Below, piece by piece: positions 1-7,962 of a DNA stretch of 60,501 nt; position 1 is the stretch's first letter, and each line of letters begins with the position of its first letter. The DNA is taken from positions 1 through 60,501 of the forward strand of contig JAIRLD010000035.1 of the NCBI GenBank assembly GCA_031259665.1, written 5' to 3'. The position numbers and the translations under genes were made by a program. The notes beneath the pieces are model-generated. The model was not told the DNA's origin. It saw nothing but the letters and a program-made list of their open reading frames with translations, and made no database searches. The DNA is from Puniceicoccales bacterium (GTDB lineage Bacteria; Verrucomicrobiota; Verrucomicrobiia; Opitutales; LL51).

Positions 1-205
1 CGCGCAAACCCTGCGCAAATTGCGCAGGGTTTGCGCGTCACTTAATTTTTCTTTTTTTAAATTAGCGGCCCCGCGGCGAAGCCGCGGGCCGGGCCTTTGG
101 CCCCTTGCGGATTGATCCAGTGGCGATGCCACTGGATCAATCCGCAAATCCAGGTCCAGGAGGCGGTGCCTCCTGGCGAGGATTCTAAGGGCGCGCAGCC
201 CTTAG
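1..205. repeat. Composite palindrome cluster R1 (A-B-C-D-E)
   Basis: Five successive GC-rich palindromes in an otherwise AT-rich background. A, 1-37: arms of 18 around one base. B, about 67-90: near-perfect, centred on GAA. C, 105-147: perfect 20-base arms around GAT. D, 156-176: 9-base arms. E, 185-205: 8-base arms beginning CTAAGGGC. The same five elements recur in reverse order at 58824-59028, and element C also occurs at 4568-4608. I see no open frame with protein-like composition here, so I read this as a non-coding mobile or structural repeat. Confidence 0.85.
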
Positions 206-223
206 ACCCAAAAGGGAAAATTC

Positions 224-1321
224 TCAATACACATCCCGTTGGTAACGATTTTCTTCCTTTAATTGCTGCAGAAAATTCTCCGGTATATCCATACCCCCAT
301 AGCGATGGATGATTTCAAGTAATGCGCGCTCCACATCCTTCGCCATGTGAGCCGCCTCACCGCAGACGTAGAAATAGGCGCCATTGCGTAACCAATGCCA
401 AAGCTCCTCTCCCCGCTCGCGCATGCGATCCTGAACGTAGATCTTATAATCCTGATCGCGAGAAAATGCTAAATCCAAATACACCAGGTCGTCTGAAGCT
501 TGCCAATGTTCAAATTCTTCCCGATAGTAAAAGTTTGACGCCCGATACTGCTCGCCGAAAAATAACCAGTTCCGACCAACAATCTCCCCCCTTGCACGTA
601 AAACTGCCCGCTCCTGTAAAAACGCGCGGAAAGGTGCGATGCCCGTCCCCGGCCCAACCATAATAATGTCCTTCGAGCTATCCACGGGCAATTTAAACTT
701 CGAATGGGCAATGAACGCCGGTATGGGTTGACGCATGGATAATCGATGGCATAGATAGTGGGAAGCCACCCCATGGCGCTCCTGTTTTCTGAAATTTTCA
801 TAGCGAACGACGACGATCGCCAAATCCATACGATCCGCCCGTAGTGCCGTCGCCGAAGCGATGGAGTAAAGGCGCGGCTTCATTTTTTTGAGGAGAGGCA
901 GCAGCGCCTCCGCCGTCAACTTTACGGAGGGAAATAAATCGATCACATCGCACAAGGATGCCGTCTGCAGCGCATCCTCCGCGCGATACCGATCAAACAC
1001 ATCTCCGTCCTGGCCACCCAACTGCCCGCGAATGACTTCTAGAAAATGCTCGGTCAAATGCGTTACGCAGTACTGTTTCTGAAGCAGCTCCCGTAGCGCA
1101 ACGCCATTGAGTACTTGTCTGCCATCAATCCCCCAATGGACTAAAATTTTTTCGACCATACCCGGATCATTTTCCGGCCAAAACGCAGCCGAATCCCCAC
1201 ACCGATAATTGAAATCCTCACCAGAAGTCCGTTCAAAGGTAAGCTGAAAAGCCTCCTTCGAGCTACCCGATTGCGATAATAACTGTTTTCCCACCAACTG
1301 AAGCGTCAACGTGTCCTGCAT
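224..1321 (-). CDS. CysJ-type NADPH-dependent flavin oxidoreductase without flavodoxin domain
   Basis: 365 aa. This is the FAD/NADPH half of a sulfite reductase flavoprotein alpha subunit (CysJ / cytochrome P450 reductase family). Visible motifs are the FAD-binding RLYS at residues 150-153, the NADPH-binding GPGTGIAPFRAF near 223-234, and YVCG near 318-321. The C-terminus RYQRDVY, with a terminal aromatic residue, is typical of CysJ. Classical CysJ is about 600 aa with an N-terminal FMN-binding flavodoxin domain; here the protein starts directly at the connecting/FAD region, so electrons would have to go to a separate flavodoxin or ferredoxin or straight to a hemoprotein. The ATG lies one base after the stop of the 584-aa gene (TAGTATG), so translation is probably coupled. 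The physiological acceptor is unknown. Confidence 0.85.
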   Translation of the reverse strand: MQDTLTLQLVGKQLLSQSGSSKEAFQLTFERTSGEDFNYRCGDSAAFWPENDPGMVEKILVHWGIDGRQVLNGVALRELLQKQYCVTHLTEHFLEVIRGQLGGQDGDVFDRYRAEDALQTASLCDVIDLFPSVKLTAEALLPLLKKMKPRLYSIASATALRADRMDLAIVVVRYENFRKQERHGVASHYLCHRLSMRQPIPAFIAHSKFKLPVDSSKDIIMVGPGTGIAPFRAFLQERAVLRARGEIVGRNWLFFGEQYRASNFYYREEFEHWQASDDLVYLDLAFSRDQDYKIYVQDRMRERGEELWHWLRNGAYFYVCGEAAHMAKDVERALLEIIHRYGGMDIPENFLQQLKEENRYQRDVY

Positions 1322-1322
1322 A

Positions 1323-3077
1323 CTAGTGGTCCAAAATATTCATCGTTACCGAATGATCCTCTTCCTTCGTTGTCTTATTTCCCAATTCGTCAACCTCATT
1401 TTTAATTCCATCGTCAAAATCTTCCCCGTTCGTCGTCTTACTCTCTGATTCGTCAGCCTCACGCTCTTCCCCATCGCTAAAATTGCTATCCTCAACCAAT
1501 GGAGAAACAATGTTATCGTCTGGAGCCGCTAAGGTCGTCGTTTGTGCAATACTGAGCGTCCCATCGGATAATTTTTCAACCGCCGTTTCCATTTTTTCTA
1601 ACGGAATGATAGACCGTTCAACTGACTTCACTGCCACCCATTCGCCTACTTTAGCAGCATGAGGAAAAATTTTAGGATTTAACAATAACGTTCCATTGTC
1701 GTAATGGACGACGTATCCCTCGCGAATGAGCCAATCTAATCCCTCCAAAACTTCTTTTTCCGGAAGATGATTTGCTTCGATGTAGTCCCTTTGTAGGGTC
1801 GGCAATGTGATCGTTTCGCAGGATTCTAAAAAGTCAATCAGCGCTTGAATACTCGCTTCAAACACATCACTCTCCGTACGGAATTTTCGCTTGGCCGCAC
1901 AAACATAAGAAATTCCTTCCTTACCTTTCCGATACATGCTGAATCCAGCTCGGCGAAAACCGTAGCGCAAATTACTCGCCGTATCGAAGGGAAAGTTCCG
2001 TTGGCGTTGGAGGAAAAATTGGATCGCATGTACGATGGCCCGGGATGGCATCGACTCGAAGGCCGTTCCTGCAATGCGAATGGTCGTCACCTCCCGAAGA
2101 ATTCGATCCTTAAAGTGCTGCAAAAGATAGTTTTTCGCCCCATCTAGCGAATCGCGGGGTGTTAAATCTGTCACCGTCTCGTCGATCACTTTGGGCACAT
2201 AGGTCACCCGACGACTCATTTGCTGAATCCAATTCTGAATATCGCTCTCCTCCTTCGTTGTCTCGATCTTAGCAATAAACCGCTCGAATGGTACCGAATG
2301 AATTTCCGATTCAAAATGGGCACGTAGAATTGCCCGATACCGGTGGTAATTGGGAGCGGAAAGCAACTTTTTAGTGATACCGCAACGGTGTACACAGGTA
2401 AATCGCCCCTTGGGTGCTTCGACGACCTCCTCTACTACGTCGAAAAACTCTTCGATATGATGCTGCAAAATGTAAGCCATTGCCTCGTGCTCCGAAGAAA
2501 ATATCCAATCGTCCAATAGCGATAGATAGAGCGGTAAACGAACCCCTTCCCGATCTGGCCTCCGGCGCACCGCCGCCACAAAACGCTCCGGTTTCTGTAA
2601 AATTAATCGCGCTACCGCAAAAAGTTCATAGGTCTTGCAACTCTTTCGCATCTCGTCGATCAACAAATTGAACGACGCATCCTCCTGATAAAATTGTACC
2701 TCAAATGGAGGGAGTATGACTCTACTTTCGTGCCTCCGATTCTCAAAACGATGACTGCGACGCTCTCCGGACGGACGCCCTTCCCCTTCGCGAGACTCAC
2801 GGACATCGAAAACCACCGGCTGAATGCGATCGGAAGTGCGATCGGAAGTGCTACGTCGCCTTACCGGACGACGCTTCAGAAATCCGCGATTGGAACGCGG
2901 TGCCGATTCACTCTGACTCCAACGCGTACCAAATGTTAACCCAGCTAAATCCTTTAGATCACCCAAAATCGTCCCATCCGGAACGGTCGAATCTCCACCG
3001 ATTACGGAATTTCCCTCTCCAAACTGCTCCGCCGGTGCGAACGCGTCTTCCTCTAAAAATGTTTCATTTTCACTCAT
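1323..3077 (-). CDS. Uncharacterised 584-aa protein with basic N-terminal and acidic C-terminal low-complexity regions
   Basis: I do not recognise the family. Residues 1-45 are acidic. About 55-118 is rich in Arg and Ser, with RRPVRRRS-type stretches. A folded-looking core follows from about 120 to 490; its later part, around 410-475, alternates helix and strand in a way that could be a winged-helix segment (inference). The last 80 residues are acidic and contain a degenerate duplication (SKTTNGEDFDDGIKNE / NKTTKEEDH). There is no signal peptide or membrane segment, so it is probably cytosolic. The charged ends would suit nucleic-acid or partner binding, but no catalytic motif is visible. Its ATG overlaps the stop of a small upstream ORF (ATGA), and its stop abuts the CysJ-type gene, giving a compact operon. 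Confidence 0.7.
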   Translation of the reverse strand: MSENETFLEEDAFAPAEQFGEGNSVIGGDSTVPDGTILGDLKDLAGLTFGTRWSQSESAPRSNRGFLKRRPVRRRSTSDRTSDRIQPVVFDVRESREGEGRPSGERRSHRFENRRHESRVILPPFEVQFYQEDASFNLLIDEMRKSCKTYELFAVARLILQKPERFVAAVRRRPDREGVRLPLYLSLLDDWIFSSEHEAMAYILQHHIEEFFDVVEEVVEAPKGRFTCVHRCGITKKLLSAPNYHRYRAILRAHFESEIHSVPFERFIAKIETTKEESDIQNWIQQMSRRVTYVPKVIDETVTDLTPRDSLDGAKNYLLQHFKDRILREVTTIRIAGTAFESMPSRAIVHAIQFFLQRQRNFPFDTASNLRYGFRRAGFSMYRKGKEGISYVCAAKRKFRTESDVFEASIQALIDFLESCETITLPTLQRDYIEANHLPEKEVLEGLDWLIREGYVVHYDNGTLLLNPKIFPHAAKVGEWVAVKSVERSIIPLEKMETAVEKLSDGTLSIAQTTTLAAPDDNIVSPLVEDSNFSDGEEREADESESKTTNGEDFDDGIKNEVDELGNKTTKEEDHSVTMNILDH

Positions 3078-3172
3078 TTTAACCGAACCTTACTAAAACT
3101 TTCCACACATACTTCACCGTCCCTAATCTTTTCAATTACCCGTTCCAATGCCATTCGAACAATACTCCTCAT
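3074..3172 (-). CDS. Possible small coupled ORF, 32 aa
   Basis: A short frame begins MRSIVRMALERVIEKI and ends with TGA overlapping the ATG of the 584-aa gene by four bases (ATGA), the usual sign of translational coupling. An AGGAG sits 10 bases before the internal ATG of residue 7. An alternative longer start is an ATT at 3196 behind a strong AAAGGAG. The peptide is charged and helical-looking. It could be a real small protein, a leader peptide coupling translation from yhaM, or chance. No family is recognised. Confidence 0.4.
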   Translation of the reverse strand: MRSIVRMALERVIEKIRDGEVCVESFSKVRLK

Positions 3173-3235
3173 TAAAAAGTCAGGAACAGCACTAATGATC
3201 TTATCTCCTTTAGCAACTCAATTTTTGACGATTTT

Positions 3236-4213
3236 TCAAACAATTCTTTCCACTAACATTTGCGTTTCGAGTCCCGGAAAGCGTTCGGAAAAAATTTGTG
3301 ATTCCGGAGTAGAATTGAGGAGATGGGTAACCATACCCATTTTGGCGTCCAAATTATCGATTAGAGAAACAAAAATTGCCTCGGGCGTCGCCGGTAGAAC
3401 GGCCGCACCATATTCCAATTGGCCCTGATGGCTGAGAATGATATGTTCGAGGCGTTCAAGCCAATTGGGATCGAGTTCATTTTTAATCCCAGCACGGCGA
3501 ACGATCCGATAACCGAGGACGATATGCCCCTGTAAGTTACCTATTTTGGTTCGCGAAACGGCGAGGTCGCCCTCGTATTCGTCCACCTTGCCCACATCGT
3601 GCAATAGCATGCCCGCTAGGGCAAGATCACTGGGAATATCCGTGTAAAATTTCAACAGCGCAACCCCCGCACGCGTCACATGTACCGTATGTTCGAGTAA
3701 TCCGGATTTATAGGCGTGGTGCATGGATTTTGCCGCAACACTCGTAAAAAACTTATCGCCAAGTTCCTCGAGAACCGCATGGACAGTATTTTTAAGTTGT
3801 GGATTCTGAATGCTTTCGACATAGGTATAGAGTTCCACCTTCAAGTCCTGAGGATCTTCCGCGGTTGTTTGTTCCAACTGGGCATACCAGTTACCCGCCT
3901 GAATTTCTTTATCCGACAGTCTACGAGTAGAGAGAATATCGGGACTAAAAGTGCCTTGGTAGTAGCGGCTCATACCTTCGATGAAAATGATATCGCCGGG
4001 AGTACTCGCTTGGAAAAAGTTAAAGGTGGATGTATTAGAAAAACTAGTAAAACTAAAGGAAGAGAACTTATCGCCGACTTCGATTCTGAGGAATTCGGAA
4101 CCATTTTTAGCATTTCTCCGTTCGATTTTTTTGATAACGACGATGGATTTAAAAACCACCGTTTGACCTTCGGGGATCGTTTTAAGTTCGAGAGTATTTG
4201 AAAATTTTTCCAT
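3236..4213 (-). CDS. YhaM-family 3'-5' exoribonuclease (OB-fold + HD domain)
   Basis: 325 aa, the usual length for YhaM/CBF1-type nucleases. Residues about 1-100 form an OB-fold-like nucleic-acid binding segment. The HD phosphohydrolase domain follows, with HHAYKSGLLEHT near 165-176, the metal-binding HD pair in LLHDVGK at 205-206, a conserved His near 230 and SHQG near 262. Members of this family shorten RNA (and single-stranded DNA) from the 3' end in a metal-dependent way in the cytosol. No Shine-Dalgarno sequence precedes the chosen ATG, but the protein begins where the family begins. It is transcribed in the same direction as the 584-aa gene, 158 bases upstream of it. Confidence 0.85.
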   Translation of the reverse strand: MEKFSNTLELKTIPEGQTVVFKSIVVIKKIERRNAKNGSEFLRIEVGDKFSSFSFTSFSNTSTFNFFQASTPGDIIFIEGMSRYYQGTFSPDILSTRRLSDKEIQAGNWYAQLEQTTAEDPQDLKVELYTYVESIQNPQLKNTVHAVLEELGDKFFTSVAAKSMHHAYKSGLLEHTVHVTRAGVALLKFYTDIPSDLALAGMLLHDVGKVDEYEGDLAVSRTKIGNLQGHIVLGYRIVRRAGIKNELDPNWLERLEHIILSHQGQLEYGAAVLPATPEAIFVSLIDNLDAKMGMVTHLLNSTPESQIFSERFPGLETQMLVERIV

Positions 4214-4270
4214 ACATTAAAAAAAAGGGAAAAAATAAGAGAAGCAAACCAGAAAATTAGTATAAGTCCG

Positions 4271-4745
4271 CTCCGGCTGCCCAGAGGGTTGCGGGAGTCC
4301 AGAAGGCGGAGCCCTCTGGACTCCCGCAAGGAGGCTGTTTGTGGGGCTCCGCCCCATACCCCGCAAGGAGTCACAGACTCCTTGCCCTCCTTTGGCGGCC
4401 GGCCCTCGTCGCAGTCTGCGACGAGGGCCAGCCGCAAGGTCAAGTTTTTTCTCTTAGTTACGCGCTATCCCTGTACAATTTATACAGGGATAGCGCGTAA
4501 ATTAATCTTTTTTTTCTTTTTCAGGCCTGCCCCGCGGCGTAGCCGCGGGGCAGGCCTTTGGGCCCTCTGCGGTTTGATCCAGTGGCATCGCCACTGGATC
4601 AAACCGCAAGGGTCCAAAGGACCAGCCCGGCACTTCGTGCCGGGCTGACTTTTTTTATGTATATTTTTATGCGCAATCTGAGCGCAATTTGCGCTTAGAT
4701 TGCGCAGTTAAAAAAAAGATCAAGCTGCGCGCAAACTCTGTACAA
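4271..4745. repeat. Palindrome cluster R2
   Basis: The 733-base gap between yhaM and the pseudopilin gene is mostly palindromes: 4291-4327, 4365-4383 (AAGGAGTC arms), 4403-4427 (11-base arms), 4458-4500 (18-base arms starting TTACGCGC), 4523-4557 (16-base arms around GTA), 4568-4608 (19-base arms; element C as in R1), 4624-4646 (10-base arms followed by a T-run on the plus strand) and 4671-4705. No gene is seen. The two neighbouring genes are divergent, so their promoters must lie in the flanks outside or between these hairpins. Confidence 0.85.
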
Positions 4746-4946
4746 ATTACACAAGGTTCGCACAGCCAAAGAACAACCCAAAAATGGCTGAGTTTATGCG
4801 CAATGCGCAAAAACTCGACTAACAATTGGCCTTGGAAGAAAAACAACCGTTGTCAAATCGCCTTTTGAAAAAACAATTGGAGAAAAAATTTAAATCTTTG
4901 CATTTTTCGCTTGATATAAATTATAGATTCTTAAAATGTATAGATT

Positions 4947-5831
4947 ATGTCAATGCGTAAATATATTAACAGAGTAAGCAGTAAGCCAGCTAATGTCAAG
5001 CTAAAAAATAAAAAATCTTTCACCCTACTCGAAGTCGTCTTCACGATCACAATCATCGGTATCTTATTAGCTATTTTTTTGCCCGTAATGAGTGCAATCA
5101 AACTCAACGCCCAAAAACTAAAAGATACTGCCAATCTGAAAAAAATTGCAACAGCCTGGTACGAATATGCGGTAAATCAAGGCAATTCTATGGATCTTAG
5201 GGAAACCAGTCCAAAAGACGAATGCTCGGATTACGGTATATGGTTTGCTCTGTCTCTGGCTGGCTGTGCCCAAACAACCGGCAAATTCCATCGATCAAAA
5301 AGCTTCTTAAATGACCCTAATGCATACGTCTCACCAAGCGATAAATACGCCTCCGAAGTAGTTAGCGAATATATCGCACGCGGTTCGGATAATACGGAAG
5401 AAAGTGACTTAATATATAATTTCGGCTGGAATCACAAAAATAATGATTTTAATGCCGAAAATGATACCGCTACGTCAAACGCTAAATTCTTTTTTAGCTA
5501 CTGTACCATCGGTAACCTCGATGCTTCTGTTCCTCTCGTAACCACCCCTCTTGCCTTTACGCGCGGGTTAAAGTCTAATGGCACTTGGGATGAAAAATAT
5601 GGACTCTATGGCTCAAAAGGCGGCTATGTCGTCTTTTGCGATGGTCATATAACCTGGTTTGATGGTAGTAAACCAGCAAAATTTCTTCATTGGAATGGGG
5701 AACAATATACAACAGATATTCGACAAGCAATACCAAATGTAGCAAAAATCGGCAATGGAAGCGTACAAACTTCACTAACTGGACAATATGATAATATAGT
5801 TATCTGGGGAAACGGTACCGGTGGTGACTAA
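4947..5831 (+). CDS. Type II secretion/type IV pilus pseudopilin-like protein (DUF1559-like)
   Basis: 294 aa. The N-terminus has a basic leader, then the prepilin motif SFTLLEVVF with Phe at residue 25 and the essential Glu five residues into the mature form, followed by a hydrophobic helix to about 46. The residue before the cleavage point is Ser, where Gly or Ala is usual. Near residue 226-240 it has a VVFCDGHITWF segment, like the C-terminal DG motif of the H-X9-DG pseudopilin-like proteins abundant in Planctomycetes, Verrucomicrobia and Lentisphaerae. It is expected to be an inner-membrane-anchored, periplasm- or surface-facing protein. No pilus or T2SS genes are adjacent. ATG start; no clear Shine-Dalgarno. 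Confidence 0.8.
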   Translation: MSMRKYINRVSSKPANVKLKNKKSFTLLEVVFTITIIGILLAIFLPVMSAIKLNAQKLKDTANLKKIATAWYEYAVNQGNSMDLRETSPKDECSDYGIWFALSLAGCAQTTGKFHRSKSFLNDPNAYVSPSDKYASEVVSEYIARGSDNTEESDLIYNFGWNHKNNDFNAENDTATSNAKFFFSYCTIGNLDASVPLVTTPLAFTRGLKSNGTWDEKYGLYGSKGGYVVFCDGHITWFDGSKPAKFLHWNGEQYTTDIRQAIPNVAKIGNGSVQTSLTGQYDNIVIWGNGTGGD

Positions 5832-5920
5832 AAAAATACTTATAAATGTTATGTTTTTTGCGAAAATATAAATTATTGTCATTTTTTTATATACCGCCCA
5901 CCTCATTCTTTACATAAATA

Positions 5921-7438
5921 TCAAAACAATTTCCTATCCAGGGATCGATAATGGATGGCCTCCAGTAAATGCCTTTCCGAAATATTTTCCGCTTCCTCTA
6001 AATCTGCAATCGTCCGCGCCACCTTCAATATGCGATCGTGAGCCCGTGCCGATAAGCCTAACGTCTCTATCGCCGATGTTAAAAGTAATTCACAGGCTCC
6101 ACCTAAAGAACAGTACTCCCTCAAATCTCCCTGGCTCATCTTCGCATTCGTAAAATTATTGGCCCGTTTTCGCCGCTTTTGAACCTCCCGAGCCCTAATT
6201 ACCCGCCCCCGTATTACCGCAGAATTCTCCGCCGGCTGTTGATAACGCAATTCCGATGTGTCAATCGGACGCACATCGACGTGAAGATCGATGCGATCCA
6301 ATAATGGCCCACTAATCTTCGAACGGTAACGCTGAATCTGTCCCGGTGAACAAAGACACTCCCGCTTCGAATCTCCTAAAAGTCCACAAGGACACGGATT
6401 CATCGCCGCTATTAACATGAAAGAACAAGGAAATTGTACCTTCGCCGCACTGCGCGATATGGCAATAAATCCGTCCTCCAAAGGCTGTCGCAATACCTCT
6501 AACGTCGATCGCCGAAATTCCGGTAGCTCATCCAAAAATAATACACCATTGTGCGCTAAAGAAATTTCCCCGGGTATCGGATATTTCCCTCCCCCCAGTA
6601 ACCCAACGTCGCTAATCGTGTGATGCGGCGCCCGGAATGGTCGCCTAACTTCCCCAATCGAATTCACTCTCTGACACGAAGAGTATATGGATAAAATCTC
6701 TAAAAATTCCTCCAACGTCGGCGTCGGCATAATCGTCGGTATACGCTTCGCAATCATCGACTTCCCAGATCCCGGCGTCCCAACCATCAGTAAATTATGC
6801 CCACCCGCTACGGCAACTTCTACCGCCCTCCGTAACGCTTTTTGTCCCTTTACATCGGAAAAATCAACGTCAAAATAACGCTCCATCATCTCTACCGTAA
6901 ATCGCATATTCATCTTCGATAACACTACCTCATGGGACAAAAATTGAACGACCTCCTCCAAAGAGTTCGCCGCGAAAATCTCAATGTCATGAACAAAAGC
7001 TGCCGTCTCCGCAGAAACCTTCGGCAAAATTAACTTCTTACGATATTTTCTCGCCTGCATGGCTAAAGCAATACATCCCGCAATGGGTAGCAATTCCCCA
7101 GATAAATTCAATTCCCCAGCAATGATAAAATCATTCAAATCAGGTAAATTTGCTTGCCCCGTGCTCTTAATCACCCCTAACGCTATCGGTAAATCGTAAA
7201 TCGGTCCCTCTTTTCGTAAATTCCCCGGCGATAAATTGACAACAGTACGCGTCTTTGGCATCAAAAATCCATTGTTCATCAGCGCAGAACCTACACGATC
7301 CTGCGATTCTTTAACCGCTGCATCCGGTAGCCCAACGGTGATAAATCGGGGCTCCCCAGGCAATCCCGTATTAACTTCAACTAAAATGGGTATACTTTCA
7401 ATGCCAACAACCGCTCCAGAATGAACCTTCGATAACAT
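5921..7438 (-). CDS. comM: YifB/ComM-family Mg-chelatase-like AAA+ ATPase
   Basis: 505 aa, the normal family length. It has an N-terminal Lon-protease-like domain (about 1-165), then an AAA+ Mg-chelatase domain with Walker A GTPGSGKS near 217-224, a Walker B-type FLDELPEF, the conserved NPCPCG segment, and the C-terminal Mg-chelatase domain (SISARAHDR-like LSARAHDRILKVART). ComM is a hexameric helicase that promotes branch migration during natural transformation; the broad YifB family is found in most bacteria. ComM function is inferred from the family only. It is convergent with the pseudopilin gene and preceded by a palindrome cluster. Confidence 0.9.
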   Translation of the reverse strand: MLSKVHSGAVVGIESIPILVEVNTGLPGEPRFITVGLPDAAVKESQDRVGSALMNNGFLMPKTRTVVNLSPGNLRKEGPIYDLPIALGVIKSTGQANLPDLNDFIIAGELNLSGELLPIAGCIALAMQARKYRKKLILPKVSAETAAFVHDIEIFAANSLEEVVQFLSHEVVLSKMNMRFTVEMMERYFDVDFSDVKGQKALRRAVEVAVAGGHNLLMVGTPGSGKSMIAKRIPTIMPTPTLEEFLEILSIYSSCQRVNSIGEVRRPFRAPHHTISDVGLLGGGKYPIPGEISLAHNGVLFLDELPEFRRSTLEVLRQPLEDGFIAISRSAAKVQFPCSFMLIAAMNPCPCGLLGDSKRECLCSPGQIQRYRSKISGPLLDRIDLHVDVRPIDTSELRYQQPAENSAVIRGRVIRAREVQKRRKRANNFTNAKMSQGDLREYCSLGGACELLLTSAIETLGLSARAHDRILKVARTIADLEEAENISERHLLEAIHYRSLDRKLF

Positions 7439-7504
7439 GTATCCATACCGCTAATATGTTTAAAAAATGTCAAGAAAAAATATTAAAATAATCTCAATGG
7501 TTTC

Positions 7505-7763
7505 GCCCTCTGGACTCCCCAAAGGAGGTTGCTGTGGGGCTCCGATTATCCAGGGGGGGGCTCCTCCCCCCTGACCCCACGCAAGGAGTCATGGCCTCCT
7601 TGACCTCATTTTGCGGCCGAGCCCTGCGCAAGTAAGCGCCGGGCTCGGCCGCAAGGTCAAGTTTATTTTAGTTAAGCGCAACTCCTGTGCAGTTTGCACA
7701 GGAGTTGCGCTTAACTTGATTTTTCTTTTTTAAATCAGCTGCCCCGCGACGCAGCCGCGGGGG
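7505..7763. repeat. Palindrome cluster R3
   Basis: Lies between the divergent comM and metG. Palindromes: 7582-7602 (CAAGGAG arms), 7611-7654 (GGCCGAGCCC arms), 7671-7715 (perfect 21-base arms around GTT, GTTAAGCGC start) and 7742-7762. The remaining 200 bases before metG hold a short broken reading frame from 7850 but no recognisable gene. Confidence 0.8.
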
Positions 7764-7962
7764 CTTCAAAAATATCCCCCTATTAGACTGCGTTATAATC
7801 GCAGAAATATTTTGATCCGTCAAGTATTCTTTTGATTTTTTCGATTTTCATGCCCTCCAAACTATTTCCCATCATCGACGAAACCTATGGACGCGAAAAA
7901 ATTTTTTAATCCAATAATCCAATTGCCAAAGGCGTTAAATCGTTTTTCCTTCGGCAAAGGTT

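Noticed and set aside
3970..4443. 157-codon minus-strand ORF overlapping yhaM and repeats
   Set aside because: It reads through palindromic repeats and runs antisense in frame to the YhaM coding region; composition is not protein-like.
1..4750. Palindrome clusters as a CRISPR array
   Set aside because: Elements are different palindromes with no regular repeat-spacer spacing and no cas genes nearby.
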